Shown in pieces: positions 48,210 through 60,026 of a stretch of DNA of 64,000 bases. The notes below the pieces were generated by a model. The model saw nothing but the letters and a program-made list of their open reading frames with translations. It did not search any database and was not told the DNA's origin. This stretch comes from Owenia fusiformis (lineage: Eukaryota; Annelida; Polychaeta; Sabellida; Oweniidae). The stretch spans positions 1,364,001-1,428,000 of the forward strand of contig CAIIXF020000006.1 in the NCBI GenBank assembly GCA_903813345.2. The letters run 5' to 3'. A program made the position numbers and the translations under genes. How positions within the stretch are numbered: the stretch's first letter is position 1; each line of letters opens with the position of its first letter.

Positions 48210-48707
48210 ACATCTCATATGTTAGATCCATCTATATGTACAATAACCTTCATACATACTGAATAAAAAATGTTAAATTTTAACCAGTTCATCCCATATT
48301 TTTTACTTTTTGTCTGGGTCATAAAAAGGCAATCCCAAATTGGGTAAAGGTGTTATAAACCAACAAGTGGCAATATATATGTCCATTTAATAGTCTCAAA
48401 CTATTTACAGTACTTGCATACGTCATAATTTTACCAGACACTACCACACTTATGATAACTGCTACTGAAAACTTAGCCTTGTTCCATAAGTCCCATGCTA
48501 TGTTCTGAATTTTTATACCTCTTCCAAGTACCATTAAATGAGACAATGTCTGGCATTTGTCCCATTAACTGTCTTTTCTCTTTTGGCATTTGTGCTTATA
48601 TCATTGTCTAAGAGTACATGAATTATTTGCAAATATTCTCAAAATCATGTCCAGCATTTCCCATAACAGGAGTTCCACATGTGGAACTGAAGGAATAAAA
48701 CTAATAG

Positions 48708-49232
48708 TACAGCAATTACACTGGTAGAACTATAGGAATTACACTGTCCAGGAATTACAATGAGAGAACTGTTGGAATTACACTGTCCAGGAATTACAAT
48801 GAGAGCACTGTTGGAATTACACTGTCCAGGAATTACAATGAGAGAACTGTCGGAATTACACTGTCCAGGAATTACAATGAGAGAACTGTCGGAATTACAC
48901 TGTCCAGGAATTACAATGAGAGAACTGTTGGAATTACACTGTCCAGGAATTACAATGAGAGAACTGTTGGAATTACACTGTCCAGGAATTACAATGAGAG
49001 AACTGTTGGAATTACACTGTCCAGGAATTACAATGAGAGAACTGTTGGAATTACACTGTCCAGGAATTACAATGAGAGAACTGTTGGAATTACACTGTCC
49101 AGGAATTACAATGAGAGAACTGTTGGAATTACACTGTCCAGGAATTACAATGAGAGAACTGTGGGAATTACACTGTCCAGGAATTACAATGAGAGAACTG
49201 TTGGAATTACACTGTCCAGGAATTGGGAAGTA
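48708..49232. repeat. 39-bp minisatellite, about 12-13 copies
   Basis: Near-identical units containing AATTACACTGTCCAGGAATT and ACAATGAGAGAACTGTTGG. Since 39 is a multiple of three and the unit has no stop in one frame, a 216-codon open frame (MRELLELHCPGIT repeated) results. I do not regard it as a gene. Confidence 0.95.
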
Positions 49233-49400
49233 TATACTGATGAAAACTGTGGGAATTACACTGTGGAACTATTGGAATTACACTGTGGAACTATTGGAAT
49301 TACAATGTGGAACTATTGGAATTATACTGATGAAAACTGTGGGAATTACACTGGTTGAACTGGAGAAATCATACTGCTGGAACTGTTGTATTAACCTGAG
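49233..49400. repeat. Variant satellite units beside the 39-bp array
   Basis: Units around TGGAACTATTGGAATTACACTG (about 21-23 bp), and two copies of CTGATGAAAACTGTGGGAAT. They share GGAATTACACTG with the 39-bp unit and look like its shorter precursor or offshoot. Confidence 0.75.
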
Positions 49401-49546
49401 AGAACTTTAGAAATTACAATGTGGACCCTTTAAGGCCTTAGGAATAACATTCGGAGAACTCATCATGGTTGGTTCTGGATGAAGTGAAAAAGAAAGATTA
49501 TCACATATTATTATGGTCGGTAAACAGGAGAAGTATTGGCACATTA

Positions 49547-50005
49547 TCACTGTCTGGTTAAAAAATTGACAACATCAGTAGTTATTATTTCCCAGCTTAT
49601 TTTAAATTCCCCAGCCTTGTCTATACAACGTACATGTAGCATCAATTCCCTGTATGAGCTTCTCATTGCATTCACATAGGTTGACAAAGATATAGCCATA
49701 GTCTTATATATGCCCCTGGGTTGCCATCCCCTATCCAAAGTATCTGAGGCAGGGAAATAAGGGGTAGGGACTACTAAGACACCAAATACAAGACTATCTG
49801 TGAAATATTCTTTCTTTGAACCGATCTGCTGAATAAAAAGGGAAATTAATATGATGATTTCATTAGTGCCAGGCATCTTCTTAATGAATATTTTCTTCCT
49901 GAAATCAAATATGGATATAGGGTGCTTGTTATTGGCATCCTTGAAGCACTTACTTGGAAAACATTTCATAATATACAAATCAACTTTGGGATTGACATTG
50001 AACAC
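49547..50005 (-). CDS. Unrecognised 152-codon open frame
   Basis: ATG to stop, 152 codons, the longest open frame in the window that is neither a known exon nor satellite. No family recognised. It is of mixed composition with a basic stretch (FRKKIFIKKMPG) and no obvious signal peptide or membrane segment. In DNA this AT-rich, a frame of this length is somewhat unlikely by chance but not decisive. It may be a lineage-specific gene, a repeat fragment or chance. Confidence 0.15.
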   Translation of the reverse strand: MFNVNPKVDLYIMKCFPSKCFKDANNKHPISIFDFRKKIFIKKMPGTNEIIILISLFIQQIGSKKEYFTDSLVFGVLVVPTPYFPASDTLDRGWQPRGIYKTMAISLSTYVNAMRSSYRELMLHVRCIDKAGEFKISWEIITTDVVNFLTRQ

Positions 50006-51037
50006 AGGCTAATAAATCCTTCAAGTGGATTATATTGAATTCTTTCCTCAAAATCCATTTAACAATATAAAATATGTGCATCATATCTTAAGATTGAGTA
50101 TGATTTTCATTCCATAGCACACCATGGAGTCAGGAATGTAAAGTTGATCATTCAATTCTTGTATTTAATCTTATTCCTATTCGGGTAAAATCCCTAAATG
50201 CAACTTTGCCACATATGTTCGATCTTTTATGACAAAGCAATCTGATTTAGACTCAATAAGTTGAATCTTGGCACTGTGCCAGATTGCACAAGATCGTTAT
50301 ATGAAGGAATTGTTCTGTAAGGTTTACTAACAACTGCGTATGGAGTTAAATCTGTTTAAAAAGCTATATTTCTCCCAAAAAGTCAAGATAACATACAGAT
50401 ATTTATAAAACTCTTTTGACGCAATTGCATTTAGTTATCTGTGATAAGAATATGATTTACAATTAGCTACAATATGTTCAGGAGTGTTACATCCAATCTT
50501 GGCTCATGTAGTTTATATGTCAAGGTTGTTTGTTATCGTTTGTTATTCACCTATTACCACGTGTAGGAACAGAATATTTGTCAGCTATGGATGATATGAT
50601 TGAGCAAGCTACTTTTCTTATATCAAAAACCATACAATATTTATTTTAACTCAAAATTTTGGTACAATTTTGGTAGAAGAAATTAACGAACTCCATGTAA
50701 TGGGTTAATAGGATTTGATTAATAATGTTCTTCTAAATTGAAAGACTTCTAATTTACAAGTACTCCTGGTGTTTCTAAAAAAATTTGCAAACAAATCTCC
50801 CATTCACATGATAAAATGATGACATTTTGTCCAAGTTATTGATTTCTGAGAGATATTCATTTAGATTCTAATTGAAAAATCATTAAATGCTCTTTTGAAT
50901 ATGTTAAGTTTGTCTTGTAAAATAGTTTAAAAAGGTTATATTATTCCTATATGTAGTCTTACTTTATAGTTTATTTTATCCTTGTATTCTCATAGTTTAT
51001 AGTTTGTTCCTATTTAGATTAGTTCCTTAGTTTGTAC

Positions 51038-51484
51038 TAGTGGTGCAACTCGCAAGAAAAATGCTACTTGAGTAGAAAGTGTGAAAATGCCACTGTAATC
51101 GAGTACCACTCACAAAAATGAGGGAAAAATTTAAAAAAATAAAAAACTCACCTAGTCGACTGTTTGAAGACCAAATAGATACAATTTCTTCGTTTCTTCT
51201 ATATGTTATTGATGTTATATATGGTTTGTATCAATTTAGTGAGAATAAATGTAGTTATTCATGCCATAATTGTGTTTGTTTGTTTGTTTTTAAATATTTT
51301 CATTTTGTTTCCGGAATCGATACTTTGTTTCGTTCAGTGCCTCCAAAAATGATCATTCCCGGGGTATGAGATCGTTGTTTGGGAATTCAATGCCTACTCG
51401 AGTTTGAAAAAACGTACTCGAGTAACTATCTTGGACAGGTTCAACAAGTGAGTGGCGAGTACTGGCATTCGAGTTGCACCACTA
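51038..51484. mobile_element. hAT-type MITE, 447 bp
   Basis: Ends TAGTGGTGCAACTCG...CGAGTTGCACCACTA, perfect inverted repeats, flanked by exact 8-bp duplications GTTTGTAC (51030-51037 and 51485-51492). Subterminal ACTCGAG motifs resemble those in the 37175-38416 element, so the two may belong to one group. Confidence 0.9.
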
Positions 51485-51510
51485 GTTTGTACTTAGACTA
51501 ATGTGTTATA

Positions 51511-51838
51511 TTGTTGTATTGTATTTTGTTTACCACCAATGAAGGTGAGCAATACCTCTTGGGTATGTCCCGTATATATACGGTCGTAATTTACGTAATT
51601 AACCTGGAAGATAGACCCAGAAACCCCTTCTTGAAGGAGCCCTGTGTTCTTTTATGTGCACCTATACATAGACATACAAGTACACACCACAGCCTTTTGT
51701 ACGAGTTGCGGACCACTCAGTCAAACACCCTGAAGTACTTAACGCAAACAAGCAAATTTAGTCTTGCCTGAACCGGGGATCGAATCCGGGACCTATTGCG
51801 TAAGAGGTACCTGCGCTACCGCTGAGCTACACGGGTGG
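51511..51838 (-). mobile_element. tRNA-derived SINE
   Basis: At its minus-strand 5' end (51838 down to about 51765) it carries a tRNA-like head: GTGTAGCTCAGCGGTAGCGC (A box and D arm) and GGATTCGATCC (B box), with a possible TAC anticodon loop. The roughly 250 bp that follow are unrelated to tRNA and include the palindrome CCGTATATATACGG. The downstream limit is uncertain, and no clear target duplication was found. It lacks a good acceptor stem, so it is not a functional tRNA gene. Confidence 0.7.
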
Positions 51839-52059
51839 ACTTTTGATGACAACACATTCAAAACAGAAAATTATATAAATATTTCACAAAAAATATTCCA
51901 AAGGTTATCTAATTTCAATGAAGCCATTTTACAAAAATTGGGATATCAATTCTAAGAGAAGATTTTATAAATTCTTTTCATTTGAATAGTGATATATCTT
52001 GAAATGATACACTGACGGGTATAATCTGAAAAAATCCTTTAGATTAGGAACATTTTACT

Positions 52060-52660
52060 AAGTAAGAAATTTTGAAATTCAGCTGCAATCTTGAAAATTT
52101 CTTCTTGAGCAGAGGTTCTTTGTCCCTGGGCATCAGCATATAAAATTTGAAATCCATCCACTGGTACTGGTATGTTTAATTATCTAAGATAACATTTTTT
52201 ACAAAAATTTAGCTGTCATCTTAAGTCCCATCTTTGTCCCTAGGCATAGCATTTAAAATTTGAACAAAATCTGTCTACTGGTATATGTGTTGTTAAAGAT
52301 TAAAAGTTTTGCAAAAAACGGTGGCCATTTTGAAGTTCAATGGCCATCCCTTTGTCCATAAGCATTAGCATATTAAATTTGAACCAAATCCTTCAACTAG
52401 TATTTGACTCGAGTAAACCAAAGTTAACATTTTTTACAAAAAATGGTGGCCATTTTGAATTAAGTGGCCATTTTGAAAATTCCCTCTTTAGAAGAAATCC
52501 TATGTCCAGAAGGCTATAAAACTTGAATGAAATAAGTTATAACAGGTATTTGAATTTATCGCTTGGATGCACAAACAAAGAATGAACAAATGGACAAACG
52601 TATGGACAGACAGCTCCTCTATATTCCCTGGAGCTTCAAAGTAAGATAATTCAATGGGTA
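52060..52660. repeat. Degenerate dispersed repeat with GGCCATTTTGAA motifs
   Basis: About four diverged internal copies of a segment with TTTGTCC, AAATTTGAA and GTGGCCATTTTGAA, ending in CTATATTCCCTGGAGCTTC. The layout resembles the Helitron-like elements, but I could not define termini. Confidence 0.45.
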
Positions 52661-53776
52661 TCAATATTTAAACATATGTCTGAATGTTAATCTAAATCAA
52701 ATAATATATGCATTTATCAAACAGAGCAGTCATTTTATTCTAAAAAGAAATATGAAACCTTAGAGTTTAAATTAACACGAATGAAGGTTTATGAGTATAA
52801 GCAAATATGAAGCAATGGATTTCATTGTCATAACCATTTTACAAAATCTTTGTCATTTTGCTTAGACTCTTAAGTTAAAAAAACACTGATCAACAGATTC
52901 TTTGTAAAGTATTTTTAAATCAGTGGTTGTAACCATGGGTATTCCATTGTTTTCTTATTATGTCATTTTTCCTATGGTGACAATTGATATGTGATTTTCG
53001 TATTATGAAAGCCTCTGGTGATGACCTGGTGAATGTTAATGCAATATCACTCTGTGTTTCTAGTATTGCCATTTGTGCACTTGTAATCAACGTTTGATAA
53101 TTCTTAATCAATCTGGTTTTTGGTTTATAAATTGAAAATATATTGAAAATTTTTTCACCTCATTAGGTTCATTTACTGTTATTCATTTCTGCAGAAATGT
53201 TTTTACTCCGTTTTATCAGATGAAATTGGTATAGTAGACTGAAAATATGCATTACTCTCATTTTTTGGAAATGTTTATATGAAGATGCTGAACCACACAA
53301 CTTTACACATCCTTTTTGAAAAGGATGCATTTTTCTACTATCATTTCAATCATTTATCCAAATCATTTATCTCATTAATTCTGGTTCTAAAATAGCAGTT
53401 ATTTTTACAGTGCCATACACTTGTGTAAAACTGTTCAACATATGTAATTTTAAATGTGCAATTACCGTAATCGCCTTAATAAGGACCCACCCCTAATAAG
53501 CGCCTACCCCGCTTCACAGAGATCAAGAAATATCGAGGAATGACCAAGTATTGACGAATATATCAGAAAAAATCAAATTTCCAAAGAAATATAGTGGGCG
53601 ATAATAGAGTACTTACACTAAAATGCAAAAAACATGATGCATTTTGTAATTCGATGCAGAGTTTTGTTTCAACATTTTAGTAACTAGCGACTGTCAAGGT
53701 CATGTCAAGGTCGTAAACCTTCTTGTTTCTTATCAAGTTTTCTCGACTTTTACACTAAAAATGGTGATCTGTCATC

Positions 53777-53793
53777 AAAAAAAAAAAAAAAAA
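53777..53793. repeat. Poly(A) run
   Basis: About 17 consecutive A; no retroposon body recognised beside it. Confidence 0.8.
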
Positions 53794-55618
53794 GGTATAA
53801 CTTTAGATCAATATCTAACAGTCAATAGCGGAAATATTGAAGATAATTGCAAAAAACAATTCCTTCACCTCGAGGGCCTCTGCTTGGGAGTTCTTCAATC
53901 ACTGTCAATATAGTTAGATTCTTGCTTTCTATGTTGTGATCTTTACCGTATTCTTCTAAATAACGATACATATCATTATTGTAAAAATATGCTGTCACTT
54001 TCGTTACAAATAAGGCATTTTTGGCAAGAAAAATTCCCATACATAAAATTCCCAGGGATTTTTGACTTCTCTCATATATGGGCGCTCTTTGTAATGGGTT
54101 ACAATGGGAATTTCAATTCCCAAAGTGCCCTGGGCGCTTTTTACGGCGAATATTGTATGATGTTGTAGTCGGGTTTGGGGAATTCACTGTATTATATTGC
54201 ATTCTGTACAGTTTGAGCACCAATAGAGGTGAAAAAGCGGTTATGGTTAAAATATCTCCTGCATTGTAACTGACCGTCATTATTTACCCTGCCCCACTAT
54301 ATACAAACAAATTGGTCTCTTGAATTTGAATGTATTGGCAATATACTAACCTTTATCAAAGGCAATCTTCTCCTTTTAGATATAGAAACGTCAGCTGATT
54401 TACACCCTTCTCAAGCACTAAATTAGCCAATCTAGAAAGAAATAACATTTTAACATTAATTAGTAACTCACAAATTCAAATGTAGTCAGTGACTTGTAGT
54501 CTTGAGCAATAATGGAAAATTCCTTAGTAGTAATACTAAATTTTTATAATAGTGTGTGACAATGACAGATCACCTACTGGTGCCATTCATAAGAAATGTA
54601 CTAGAAAGCCCTTTAACCTATGACCTATAGCTACTACCTGATAAAAGTCTTAAGCTGAAAGCAGATCTCATCCTTCTTCAAAATACTTCATTTATGCTTA
54701 AATTCAATTATATACTTGTAAAATACCCTTGCAGCAAGGATGACGGATCTCCAATTTTTGAAACTCTTAGTTATTCAAATATGATCACATTGATCTTGGT
54801 TGGAAAAATTGAAACGGCACAAGAAAAAAATCAGAATCTGAGATGAGGGAAACATCAGAAATTTGTAGCACGTCAAGTAATCAATGAGGGTTATGTGTTA
54901 ATATTACGGGAGTTTGGACTGTGGAGAGGCTCCAATGAAAAAGAGTACAAAGAAAGCCATTTCAAAGAAGATGCTGGAAGGGAGGATCTGCCAGAAAGGT
55001 TAATGTGGATAGGGGTTACTCTATTATGGTATCATATGGCCCCTCAAATAAAAAATAAACACAGACAGACAAAATGCTCTTATCTTATTTTTAAATAACA
55101 GTAGATTATGGCAGATTGATTGCGTTTAGTTGATTGTAGTAACTGAGCTGATTGTGCTGTAGAATTTCTCCCTTGTAACCCTCAGTCACTTCAAGCTCCA
55201 TGCCAGTCTACACAGAATATGGCTCATTTATGGGATTTGTGTGTGGTATGCATACAAAAAGTCAGGTATAGTGAAGTCTATTTACTTTAATGTCTTTCAT
55301 ATTTGCTGTATTCGTTTTTTTGTCAGCTAATACAAATTCTCAGACATTTTACTTCAATGTTTTTATGTCATTCAATTGTCAGTTTTGCCACCCTGTCTGA
55401 AATGCCAAATGCAGCAGGTGAATTGAAGAACTAGGTTAGTTTTCACTTTTCAGCATATTTGTATTTTTAGCTATTGAACCCCTAAGTTCTTTTTGCCTGT
55501 GTTCAGACGAAGGCCACACAGTGCACTTTTATTGTCTGCATTTCCGGGGCACCTTAACCTCGTAAATTTTTGAACAAAAAAATGTCAAATGCCTGGTTAA
55601 CACGCAGATAGTAGTGCA

Positions 55619-56115
55619 CAGTAAAACCTGTCTAATCCAAACGCCATTACGTAATTGGGACAGGCTTCAAGCGTTCAGATTAGAAGGTGTTCACATTTCG
55701 AGGTTTTAGCATTCGCGAGATTCCCGATTCTGAAGAAATGTGAATACATTATCGGTACATATTTAAAGTTCATTTGACCACCTAATAGCTTAATGGCATT
55801 TCAGAAATTTGAAAATTCAATTCAAATGAATCTAATCATGCTGGAAAGCCATTTTATAATAATTTTTCCCAAATTTTTGATATCATAACAATATTTGAGC
55901 AATTTTGAATGAAACATGTGAAATTTTATGAAAAGTGTTCAGATTAGACAGGTTAATTTTTCAAATATGACTGTTCACTGTTCAACTTGAGAGGTATTTA
56001 CATTTTAAGTTTTTTTAACATGGGAATCAATGGGAGGAAAAAATGGGAAGGAAAAAGGGGTTCAGCTTTGGAGTTGTTCGGATAAGCCAGGTGTTCAGAA
56101 AAACAGGTTCTACTG
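55619..56115. mobile_element. pogo/Tigger-like MITE
   Basis: Left end CAGTAAAACCTGTCTAATCC; right end complement of CAGTAGAACCTGTTTTTC, followed by TA (left flank CA). The interior has repeated GTTCAGATTAG/GTTCGGATAAG motifs at both ends. The CAGTARAACCTG terminus is characteristic of pogo/Tigger elements. Confidence 0.75.
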
Positions 56116-57763
56116 TACTGTACTATTGAATTGTTAAAAGTGTTTTCCCAGAGTTTGTCCTTATAGGGTATAAATTGCTGTTGTTGTTATTGTTGCCCTT
56201 GCTATTTTGAATAACAAGCCCGAATTCAAGTTCAAATTCAAAATGTTTTTTCAATTGCAAGGTTATTTTAAATGCTCAACTTGATGGAGCGACTATAGGT
56301 TGCTTAATTTGCTTCAATCTCAGAGTCAAGGAATATAATGTATGTTTGTCATTCTTTGACTTTGTCGAAGATAAATAGTTTACAAACTTTTTAAAGAATA
56401 ATGGGATCATTTTTAAATTGGCTTTTCTAAATAGGTGTGTCATATCGACCAATCAAAAAGTAGGTGTGTCAGACTCTGAGTTTCATTAACCAATCAAAAT
56501 GTTTATTTCATCCACTTCGGGACAAAAAATACATAAGTAACAAATGCGAACATTGGTGCCATTATGATTCCATCATATATATATTATTTACCCGGTAGTC
56601 AAAGATGATGTCATCACCATCATTTGTTTACATTGATTCCTCGATACACAAATGAACTGTGGAGCTAATTAGCACAAAGTCGTTATTGCACAATCGCTGT
56701 TATACATATATAATGTATATGCTTTGTGAATAAAAAATCAAATATTTCTCTGCAAAATCTGGAATATTTTGGTTCGATGATAGAACTACTTCAATAATAT
56801 CGACCCAACCAGTTTGTGTCATCTTGAATTCCTGCATCTAGTGTGGTAGATGATTCAGACAATCTTTTACCCTACCCTTTGCATTTGTTGATTGTTCAAC
56901 TTCTCTTCTTAAAAGAGAGATTCATCTTCCTAACTAAATGCACAGGGTAGTTTTACATGAGTCAAGAATGAGTGGTAAAAAGGTTCTTTGCTTTAAGTTC
57001 AAAAACATCTGACAGACCGTGCCATTCTTACAATACTATTGCTATGAAAATTCATACTTCATGACACCAACGTCAATAAAAATACTCAATAAAGATATTT
57101 TGCAAAGTCAAGGACATCACGACTTTATCACCTTTCGATTTCATGAATTTCTAATGTAAGGACTAGGCTAGACTATAGTTAATAAAGTTTGTAGACTATT
57201 CACCTATCACAAACACTCAGACGTCCATTCATCCATTCATATAAAACTGATAAATAAAAAATATTGTCAAAATGCATGATCTGATAGTAAATAAAGCGTC
57301 ACGTGACCAAACAAACTGTCTCTCAGTGCCGTGTGCAAAACCCATTCATGGAATCGTGACCTTTGCAAAGTTCAACTCTAACTTGACTTTTTTAATGACC
57401 TTTTGCCCTGGAGGCTCAAGAACACATCATCAATGCCATCTCAACGTTTCACATATACATATATCTAATATTTGACTGTCGAAAAGAAAACATATTTCAA
57501 CTGACATTCCGTAAAAAATAACGTATATCCAATTACAATCTTGGGAATTTGCCAACATTTTGTCTAGCCTCGCTGTCTGAAATGGTTCCACTTTACCATC
57601 ATTTTTCTCGACAAATATGACATTGAGAATCACTTTACATGTGATGAATGTATACTTTAATACTTCATATATGATATCGTCATAAATTTCAAGTGTTTAG
57701 ATATAAGATAACACTGCAATCATTGGTATTCAATTCATAACATAAACATAAATTTCTACTTAC

Positions 57764-57830
57764 GCAGTCTCACGATGTTGTATATTTTACGCGGGAGTTT
57801 TCGCGCCATCTATATGAATGAATTCAGGTC
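57764..57830 (-). promoter_or_regulatory. Candidate first exon/promoter on the minus strand
   Basis: Minus strand: ATAGATGGCGCGAAAACTCC, with an E2F-like GGCGCGAAAA, then CCCGCG, ending in a consensus donor CTGC|GTAAGT at 57764. GC content is higher than the surroundings. It lies on the same strand as SLC6 and beyond the end of the prenylcysteine oxidase gene, so it could be the SLC6 transcription start. Not proven. Confidence 0.3.
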
Positions 57831-58670
57831 TAGATAGTAAATAATTTTCTAATAAATTCTGAATTCTATTTCTTTTAAATATGATTTCTAAGTCACTCTA
57901 GTAAAGACATTGTACACCGAACTATAATCTTAAGATGTGAAAATTATATTTAAGCTTCTGATTAAAAGTTCTGAACTAAAACCTTTTGTGATGTTATCAA
58001 TACAATAAATTACCGAAGACCTTTCTTCATTCAATTAATGCGCTCTTCCTATTGGTAAAAAATTACGTGGGCGGAGCAAAGTCAAGCAAGCAGGGAAGGG
58101 ATTGATCAATTTGCAACACTAAAAATATCATATCATTACTAATATTCAATTTCCAGGGATTCATTCGTGGTCCATGATTTGATGGATAGCTGAGTTCACA
58201 GGTCCAGAAACAAGATTTAAATCCCCTCTGTATACTGTAAGAAAAGTATTTTTTACCTAATACATAATGAGTGGGAGGGGGGGGGGTTGGCTCTTGTTCC
58301 TGTATCTTTAATCTATTTTCATCTGTAAATCTCTTAATACTGTTTTAATTCGAGCTTACACTATTTTTAGTGGCTTGCAGTAGACTTGAAATTCATTTTT
58401 GCATATTTTGCATATTCGGATCAAGTTAATTATTAAAGAGAAAGTTAATCATAGCGTGCAACAAATTATAACCCCCTTCCTATACATCCAACACCCATTA
58501 ACAAATATTCAATAGGCACTTCAGTTCATAAAAATTCACAAAACAAATCAGATTTGTTTCCACTGATTCATATCCAGTAAAATTTAAAATGTTTGGAACT
58601 ACTTTGAATTAAAAAAATAAGCAATCAAACGACTATATTGCAACAGTATTATAAACAAGAACACAAATGT
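57831..58670. other. Intergenic sequence
   Basis: Nothing recognisable except a poly(G) run near 58277. Confidence 0.4.
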
Positions 58671-60026
58671 GTACAAAATGTCTCCACCAATGGGTGAATG
58701 TGTACAAAATGTCTCCACCAATGGGTGATCCCATCGAATGATTATCCTGAAAATAAGTAGATAAGACTTTACCGACACAATTTGAGGACGGAAAATCCAA
58801 AGTGGCCACCTTAAAATTTACCCAGAATGCCCCGAAATTAGTTAGTTCTAGATTTTCATACTAAGAACCACCCCTGAAAATTTGAAATTCATCCATCAAA
58901 CAGTTAACCAGAATACATGTAAACAAAACTTTACAGACAAGATTTTAGAATGGAAAATACAAAATGGCTGCCTTGACATTTACCCAGAATGTCAAAAAAC
59001 TTATCAGTTCAAGATTTTAATACTAAGAATCATCCTTGAAAATTTGAAATTGATCTACCAAACGGTTCACCTAAAAACGCGTAGACAAGACTTTACAGGC
59101 AAGATTTTAAGACGGAAAATCCAAAATGGCTGCCTTAACATTTATCCAGAATGCAAAAAACTAGTCAGATCTAGATTTTCATTTTAAGAATCATCCCTGA
59201 AAATTTGAAATTGATCTTCCAAAGGGTTCACCTGGAAATGCATAGACAAGACTTCACAAGTTCACAGACAAGATTTTTAAGACGGAAAATCCAAAATGGC
59301 TGCCTTGACATTTACCCAGAACACCCAAAAACTAATCAGATCTAGATTTTCATACTGAGAATCATCCCTGAAAATATGAAATTGATCTACCAAATGATTC
59401 ACCTGAAAACGCGTAGACAAGACTTTACAGACAAGAGTTTAGGACGGAAAAATCCAAAATGGCCGACAATAAAAAAGTGATTATGAGTTTTTGCTGACTT
59501 CCTTTTACAAAATTGTCACATATAACCACTGTTAACAATAACATAGGCTTTTACAACAAAGTACACCTGAAATTATTTATAAAGCTACTAAATAGTTAAA
59601 GTATGAAAACTCAAAAACACCATTCAATATGATACAAAGTATTATTGCACGCTAACTTTTCTTAAGACATTCAAAATAGCTGACATGATTGAGCTAACAG
59701 GTCCAAAACCTAATCAGATGTAGAATGAAGAAAGCTGAACAAGATATTAAAGATTTAAAAGCAACCGTGAAGCCGTTTGCAGACAAGGATTTTAGCATTT
59801 GACTTCAAAATGGCCGACAGGAAGTAGGTATCGAGTTAAATCTTTTTCATCCACATCTGTAAGCACTTATAAGTAATCCCTGAAAATTTGAAGCTGATAT
59901 CTGTAGCGGTTTTGTAGAAAACTGCCGGATGTACGGACGGACAGACAGACAAACAGACGGACGGACGGAGGGACTGACGGACGCACCTAGGCCGACAATA
60001 TGGCCCCACACTATGTGGTGGGGACA
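58671..60026. mobile_element. Helitron-like or related dispersed element with internal tandem repeats
   Basis: Left ATGTCTCCACCA (in a 32-bp duplicated segment, 58666-58724) and right TGGTGGGGACAT (60014-60026) are inverted. Near the right end there is a GACG microsatellite (59934-59985). The body, 58755-59470, has about four copies of a 160-170 bp unit with CTGAAAATTTGAAATTGAT and ATCCAAAATGGC. The layout mirrors the three Helitron-like copies, but the termini differ and no CTRR end was found. Confidence 0.5.
58755..59470. repeat. 160-170 bp tandem repeat, about four copies
   Basis: Units share GGAAAATCCAAAATGGC, ACATTTACCCAGAATG, AGATCTAGATTTTCAT and CTGAAAATTTGAAATTGAT in the same order. 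Confidence 0.8.

Larger units (their letters stand above)
44095..57763. other. Long stretch with no recognised coding exon
   Basis: Probably the upstream part of the SLC6 transcription unit or intergenic. It holds the elements and minisatellites listed separately (47.2, 48.0, 48.7, 51.0, 51.5, 52.1, 55.6 kb). 44.1-47.1 kb and 56.2-57.7 kb show only AT-rich sequence and possible isolated donors (45238, 45559) on the minus strand. Confidence 0.45.

Noticed and set aside
48760-49410. 216-codon open frame
   Set aside because: Encoded by the 39-bp minisatellite; no splice sites, start context or relatives support a protein.
51765-51838. A functional tRNA gene
   Set aside because: A and B boxes are present, but there is no pairing acceptor stem and the sequence continues into a SINE body.
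53465-54170. Possible inverted element with AAGCGCC motifs (53.46 and 54.13 kb)
   Set aside because: Similarity between the two ends is too weak, and no flanking duplication could be defined.
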